A DNA stretch of 9,587 nucleotides, taken from assembly GCA_005776545.1 (NCBI GenBank), contig SXOY01000004.1, positions 1-9,587 of the forward strand, written 5' to 3'. Position 1 is the stretch's first letter, and each line of letters begins with the position of its first letter. The notes under the pieces were generated by a model. It ran no database searches and was not told where the DNA came from. It worked only from the letters and a program-made list of their open reading frames with translations. A program made the translations under genes and the position numbers. Shown here in pieces: positions 5,670 to 9,587 of the stretch. Origin of the DNA: Planctomycetia bacterium (GTDB lineage Bacteria > Planctomycetota > Phycisphaerae > Phycisphaerales > UBA1924).

Positions 5670-5723
5670 CTCACACCTTTGCGGCCGTTATCTTCGTACC
5701 CGTTTCCAGCCACTCCTGCACAC

Positions 5724-8700
5724 ATGCTCACACTACACGCAACATGGTCGGTTGGATCGCTTTGGATCTGGGCCGAGCATGACCAACTCTTTCGCAGTCC
5801 AGGAAGCACTTCAGCCGAAGGCGTTGCGCGGCATCCATTTGCTGCCGAAAGTGCGGACATCGCGGCGATTATCAAGGCGATCGCGCCAGGTGCTCATGCA
5901 GAAGAAGCATCGGTGTATCTCCGCCTTCCAACTCTTGCAACACGTCCACTTCCCAGTCCGCGTTTTGCGCACGCTATCGGCGCATCGACTGACGTTCTCA
6001 CGGAAGACCCGATCACCATTGTCGAGGCCGAGGCGCCAGCGATTGGTGTCAACCCAAATTCTGTTGCGCACGTATTGGATCGACTGCTTGATGTTTGTGA
6101 GACTGGGCAGGCTGAGTTCCTGATTGGCCCATCCATCGAATTCTGGGCAGCAGCGTCTCGTCTCGTTCGCACCCTGCTCATCCAACAACGATTCGTCCCG
6201 ATGATTCGCCAGCAGGTTGGCGGCGACTTGCAGGGATTCTGGGCACCCTGGCTTGCAGATAAACCCACCGCAGAGCGAGTTTCCAAACTCCTTGAAGCCA
6301 TGCCTCCGGTCGCTCGCGCAGCACGAGATGTTCTCAACAACGACGGCTGGCCAATTCTCGAAGATTTCATGGTTGCCATGTGCGATGCGGAATGTCGCCG
6401 CACCATGATTAAAGAGAACATGGAGGATGCGATTTCGAGCGTTTCGTCTTCGCCAGATATGCCGGTCGCCTGGTTGTCTGGCTTGCTTGCACTTCCCGAT
6501 GCGGTCAAAGGCTCGCCGGCCGTGCGGCAGGAACTGGTTCGTCGCGTTCGCATGTGGATCGGTGCGCTTGAAGATCGCGGACCATCGAGTGCGTGGCGAC
6601 TCTGCCTCAAACTCACTGAGCCTCAGGATAAAGTTGTACCATCCGCCACCATCGGCGGCATGCCGATTCTCGAAGATGCGGATTGGATGCTCTCGTTTCA
6701 CCTGCAGTCGGTCGATCGTCCCACGCTGGTGGTCAGTGCGGCGGACATCTGGCTGGTACCCGGTGATTCGGTCACCGTTGAAGGCAAGCGCATTCAGCAG
6801 CCACGCGAGTTGCTCCTGGGCGAACTTGGGCGTGTTGCCAAGCTGTATCGACGACTTGAACGAGCACTTGAAGATACTGAGCCAAGTGAGATTCAGCTGA
6901 ACACCAAGCAGGCGTACGAATTCCTGCGTGAAGTGCGGCCGATCGTGCTTGAACAGGGCTTTGGTGTCATTTCACCAGATTGGTGGGATTCTCCTGCGGC
7001 TCGCGTTGGTGCACGGCTTCGGATTGATTCAGATGATCAGATGCCGGGAATATCAGGACCAGGGATTGTGGGCGCAGGTGGCAATCCGCAGATGGGTCTG
7101 GGAGCGCTGGTCAAATATCGCTGGGAAATCGCAGTTGGTGATCTGGTGCTTTCGCTGCATGAATTCGAACAGATCGCAGCACGCAAAAGCCCGCTTGTTC
7201 GAATTGCTGGGCGCTGGATTGAAATTCGCCCAGAAGATGTGGCGGCGGCGATCAAGTTCATTCGCGACAATCCCGGCGGCGAAATGACTCTTCGCGATGC
7301 GCTTCGGATTGCCTATGGATCTGATGCGAGAGAGACTGGCATCAGCGTGCTGGGAATTGAAGCGAGCGGTTGGGTCAACGCGTTCCTGAATTCTGAATCG
7401 GCGTCGAGCAAGATCGAAATCCTCACGCCGCCCGAAGCATTCCACGGAACGCTCCGGCCTTATCAGCTCAGAGGTATGTCGTGGCTGGTTTTCCAGGAGC
7501 GGCTCGGCTTTGGTGTATGCCTTGCTGACGACATGGGGCTTGGTAAGACAATTCAGTTGCTCGCGCTGCTCGCGTGGGAGCGTCAACAGGCCGCAGCTGA
7601 TCCAAATTGGCCCAAGATGAACGCAACGCTGCTCATTGTGCCAATGTCAGTGGTCGGCAACTGGATTCACGAAACTCGTCGATTCTGCCCGGAACTTTCG
7701 GTGTTGCAGCATCACGGTCCGGAGCGAAAACTCGGCGAGGATTTCCTCAAAGCGGTTGCAGCATCAGATATTGTCATTACGACCTATGGGTTGGCGAATC
7801 GCGACAAGGAACTATTCGCGAAGGCTTCTTGGGGAAGACTGGTGCTCGATGAGGCCCAGTACATCAAGAACCCGACGACTAAGCAGGCGTTGGCTGTTCG
7901 CGCTATCAAGGCCGATCGCCGCGTGTGTCTCACTGGTACCCCAGTCGAAAACCGGCTCAGTGAACTTTGGTCCATCATGGATCTATTGAATCCAGGATAC
8001 CTGGGAACGCCAGCCAATTTCCGCACCAAGTTCTCGGTTCCGATCGAGCGTTATCGCGACAAGACTCGTGGCGAGCAATTGCGCGGGCTGATTCGCCCGT
8101 TTGTTCTCCGCCGTCTTAAGAGCGATCCGGCGGTCATTGCCGATCTTCCTGAGAAGCTTGAGAGCAAGGAATTCTCGCACCTTACCAGTGAGCAGGCTTC
8201 GTTGTATGAGTCTTGCGTTCGGCGCATGATGGGCGAGATTGAGAATTCTGATGGAATCCAGCGCCGCGGCGTGGTACTCGCAGCACTTATCAAGCTCAAG
8301 CAGATTTGCAACCACCCCAGCCAGTTGCTCAAAGATGTTGCGGAAGGAACTGTTCCCGATCCGGCGCGCTCGGGCAAGTGCATTCGCCTGCTGGAAATGC
8401 TCGATGCAGTTCTTGCAGAGGGCGATCAGGCTCTGGTCTTCAGTCAGTTCCGCCAGATGGGCAATTTGCTTCAGGGCATGATTCGAAAGCGGTTCGATCG
8501 TGAGGTTTTGTTCCTGCACGGTGGCAACACGCTGCCTCAGCGCCAGATGCTGGTTTCAAATTTTCAGAACAACAAAGCTCCGATCCTTATTCTGTCACTC
8601 AAGGCCGGTGGTGTCGGTCTCAACCTCACTGCCGCGACTCACGTCTTCCACTTCGATCGCTGGTGGAACCCGGCTGTGGAAACGCAGGCAACCGATCGTG

Positions 8701-8918
8701 CGTACCGAATCGGACAGACCCGCCGCGTACAGGTGCACAAATTCGTCGTTCGCGGCACGCTGGAAGAACGCATCGACCAGATGATTGAATCAAAGGTTGA
8801 ACTGGCGGAAAACATCATCGGTTCTGGTGAACGGTGGTTGACCGAGCTATCAACCGACCAGCTCCGTGAACTCTTGACGCTTCGCAATGACGCGGTTGAT
8901 GATGAATCGGATCAGTAG
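5724..8918 (+). CDS. SWI2/SNF2 family ATP-dependent helicase/translocase with SNF2-associated N-terminal domain
   Basis: The 1064-residue protein is a superfamily 2 DNA translocase that uses ATP to move along or remodel nucleoprotein. Residues 1 to about 400 show no motif I recognise. About 420-540 resemble the bacterial SNF2-associated domain (PF12419/DUF3670-like: KYRWEIAVGD, then ARKSPLVRIAGRWIEI and GGEMTLRDALRIA). The SNF2 core begins near 575 with LRPYQLRGMSWL. Motif I is DMGLGKT with K608. Motif II is DEAQ (709-712). Motif III is LTGTPVENR (736-744). The C-terminal helicase half starts near 904 (LVFSQF), with LSLKAGGVGLNL from 957 and motif VI QATDRAYRIGQ (988-998). All catalytic motifs look intact. 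I chose the ATG at 5724 because the open frame to the left runs into tRNA-Lys. No Shine-Dalgarno is seen. A SWIM zinc-finger gene follows after 127 bases. Bacterial HepA/HelZ-like SNF2 proteins often pair with SWIM proteins, and their cellular role (repair, transcription recycling or defence) is unsettled. Confidence 0.93.
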   Translation: MLTLHATWSVGSLWIWAEHDQLFRSPGSTSAEGVARHPFAAESADIAAIIKAIAPGAHAEEASVYLRLPTLATRPLPSPRFAHAIGASTDVLTEDPITIVEAEAPAIGVNPNSVAHVLDRLLDVCETGQAEFLIGPSIEFWAAASRLVRTLLIQQRFVPMIRQQVGGDLQGFWAPWLADKPTAERVSKLLEAMPPVARAARDVLNNDGWPILEDFMVAMCDAECRRTMIKENMEDAISSVSSSPDMPVAWLSGLLALPDAVKGSPAVRQELVRRVRMWIGALEDRGPSSAWRLCLKLTEPQDKVVPSATIGGMPILEDADWMLSFHLQSVDRPTLVVSAADIWLVPGDSVTVEGKRIQQPRELLLGELGRVAKLYRRLERALEDTEPSEIQLNTKQAYEFLREVRPIVLEQGFGVISPDWWDSPAARVGARLRIDSDDQMPGISGPGIVGAGGNPQMGLGALVKYRWEIAVGDLVLSLHEFEQIAARKSPLVRIAGRWIEIRPEDVAAAIKFIRDNPGGEMTLRDALRIAYGSDARETGISVLGIEASGWVNAFLNSESASSKIEILTPPEAFHGTLRPYQLRGMSWLVFQERLGFGVCLADDMGLGKTIQLLALLAWERQQAAADPNWPKMNATLLIVPMSVVGNWIHETRRFCPELSVLQHHGPERKLGEDFLKAVAASDIVITTYGLANRDKELFAKASWGRLVLDEAQYIKNPTTKQALAVRAIKADRRVCLTGTPVENRLSELWSIMDLLNPGYLGTPANFRTKFSVPIERYRDKTRGEQLRGLIRPFVLRRLKSDPAVIADLPEKLESKEFSHLTSEQASLYESCVRRMMGEIENSDGIQRRGVVLAALIKLKQICNHPSQLLKDVAEGTVPDPARSGKCIRLLEMLDAVLAEGDQALVFSQFRQMGNLLQGMIRKRFDREVLFLHGGNTLPQRQMLVSNFQNNKAPILILSLKAGGVGLNLTAATHVFHFDRWWNPAVETQATDRAYRIGQTRRVQVHKFVVRGTLEERIDQMIESKVELAENIIGSGERWLTELSTDQLRELLTLRNDAVDDESDQ

Positions 8919-8967
8919 AGCTAGGAATTGGTTTGCCCGGAAGTTCGAGTGTGGCATTTATTCCGTG

Positions 8968-8989
8968 CGCTGGACTTGTGAATCCAGCG
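8968..8989. other. Hairpin in the SNF2-SWIM intergenic gap
   Basis: CGCTGGA (8968-8974) pairs exactly with TCCAGCG (8983-8989) around an eight-base loop. No T run follows, so it is unlikely to be an intrinsic terminator. It sits mid-way in the 127-base gap between the helicase stop and the SWIM gene start, and could affect RNA stability or the level of the second gene. Confidence 0.3.
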
Positions 8990-9045
8990 GGTAGACCCTT
9001 GCGGGCATCTTGCTCGACTATGGTTGAGGTCCACAGGAGTTTCAC

Positions 9046-9587
9046 GTGTCTCGAATGCCAGATTGGCAAAGTCGTCCGCCGCCGCCGCCCTCGCTCAAAC
9101 CCAGGAGAGTTCGTGGTGGTGTGCGCGCGCAGTCTGGAATTCTCGCGCCGCTCAAGGAAGGCGGCAGGGTTGATGAATCCGCGCCCGATGCTTCGACGAG
9201 CAGATGGGGTGCGCACCGTATCTTGCGTCTCATCGAACAGACTGGAGACGGCGCAACGATTCGCGAGGGGTTTGAGTATCTCACGCTTGGCCAGATTCGG
9301 CGCATGAATATTGAAGGAAGTGCGCTGGTCGCATCAATTCAAGGGCGTCAGTTCAAGGCATACAACACCACTCTGACGATTCCACCCATAAACGAAGACC
9401 TGTGGAGCAAGATCGTTCCGGCAATGGCTGACCAGGCAATTTACGGAGCAAAACTGCTCGCGGGCGAATTGCCGCCGGGAATTGAAGAGCTTTTTCAGCA
9501 GATGAGTCTCAAGCTGGTTCCAACTGAAACAGCTGAAATCACATCCGACTGTAATTGTTCACGCGCCAAACCTTGGTGTGTTCACGC
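9046..9587 (+). CDS. SWIM zinc-finger family protein, N-terminal part (runs off window)
   Basis: An uninterrupted frame of 180 codons continues to the window edge. I chose the GTG at 9046 because AGGAG lies 6 bases upstream, the best ribosome site in the window. An ATG three codons later (9055) is the alternative. Residues 1 to about 50 are Pro/Arg-rich, with five consecutive prolines at 11-15. From about 54 the text resembles the N-terminal region of bacterial SWIM proteins: the YLTLGQIRRMNIEGSALVAS strand region and GRQFKAYNTTLTI, then a helical stretch to about 155. The zinc site is C169-N-C171, six residues, then C178-V-H180, which fits the SWIM C-x-C-x(n)-C-x-H rule. The last base pairs of the window fall just after this His. 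SWIM domains bind zinc and are thought to contact DNA or protein. The preceding SNF2 gene is its likely partner. The C-terminal half is not visible. Confidence 0.88.
   Translation, partial: MSRMPDWQSRPPPPPSLKPRRVRGGVRAQSGILAPLKEGGRVDESAPDASTSRWGAHRILRLIEQTGDGATIREGFEYLTLGQIRRMNIEGSALVASIQGRQFKAYNTTLTIPPINEDLWSKIVPAMADQAIYGAKLLAGELPPGIEELFQQMSLKLVPTETAEITSDCNCSRAKPWCVH

Noticed and set aside
5610..5723. N-terminal extension of the SNF2 gene from an upstream alternative start
   Set aside because: The open frame would begin inside tRNA-Lys and run through the palindrome. The translated extension has no family similarity.
5811..6701. A 296-codon frame on the - strand opposite the SNF2 gene
   Set aside because: It lies entirely within the helicase coding region, has no family-like motifs, and no ribosome site or promoter was seen for it.
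8950..9010. Possible tRNA-His anticodon arm (CTTGTGAA loop in a CGCTGGA/TCCAGCG stem)
   Set aside because: The loop is eight bases, and there is no D arm, TTCGA T-loop or acceptor stem at the right distances. It is kept only as a hairpin.

Overview
The window looks like ordinary chromosome from a PVC-superphylum bacterium, most likely a planctomycete and possibly of class Phycisphaerae. The best marker is a 52-residue basic protein at 2607-2765. It matches the small basic protein family (TIGR04137) that is known only from Planctomycetes, Verrucomicrobia, Chlamydiae and Lentisphaerae. A Kdo transferase points to a Gram-negative envelope, and many genes lack a clear Shine-Dalgarno sequence, which is common in planctomycetes. 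The class-level call is an inference from protein style and was not tested by any search.

Layout, left part (1-1540). The window opens inside the last 39 codons of an IS5-type transposase on the + strand. A short degenerate repeat follows, and then two genes on the - strand: nuoI (a complex I subunit with two 4Fe-4S clusters) and a GYF_2-RDD membrane protein. A strong intrinsic terminator separates the two, so they are probably not one transcript. The RDD gene diverges from a + strand gene across about 140 bases that hold a TGTGA-N6-TCACA palindrome, the classic half-site arrangement of CRP/FNR-family operators.

Middle part (1678-5640), all on the + strand. It holds a single-pass membrane protein with a SPOR-like C-terminal domain, the small basic protein, a tandem AGGCAYT repeat related to the one beside the IS end, an intrinsic terminator, a class I PLP aminotransferase, tRNA-Val(UAC), waaA (Kdo transferase) and tRNA-Lys(UUU).

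Right part (5641-9587). An 18-bp perfect palindrome precedes a 1064-residue SWI2/SNF2 helicase with an N-terminal SNF2-associated domain. About 130 bases later a SWIM zinc-finger protein begins. It runs off the window exactly within its C-x-C...C-x-H zinc site. SNF2-SWIM gene pairs recur in bacteria and their job is poorly known, so this pair is the most system-like element here. The other genes are housekeeping (respiration, LPS, amino acid metabolism, translation). No CRISPR array, integrase or recognised defence cassette was seen.
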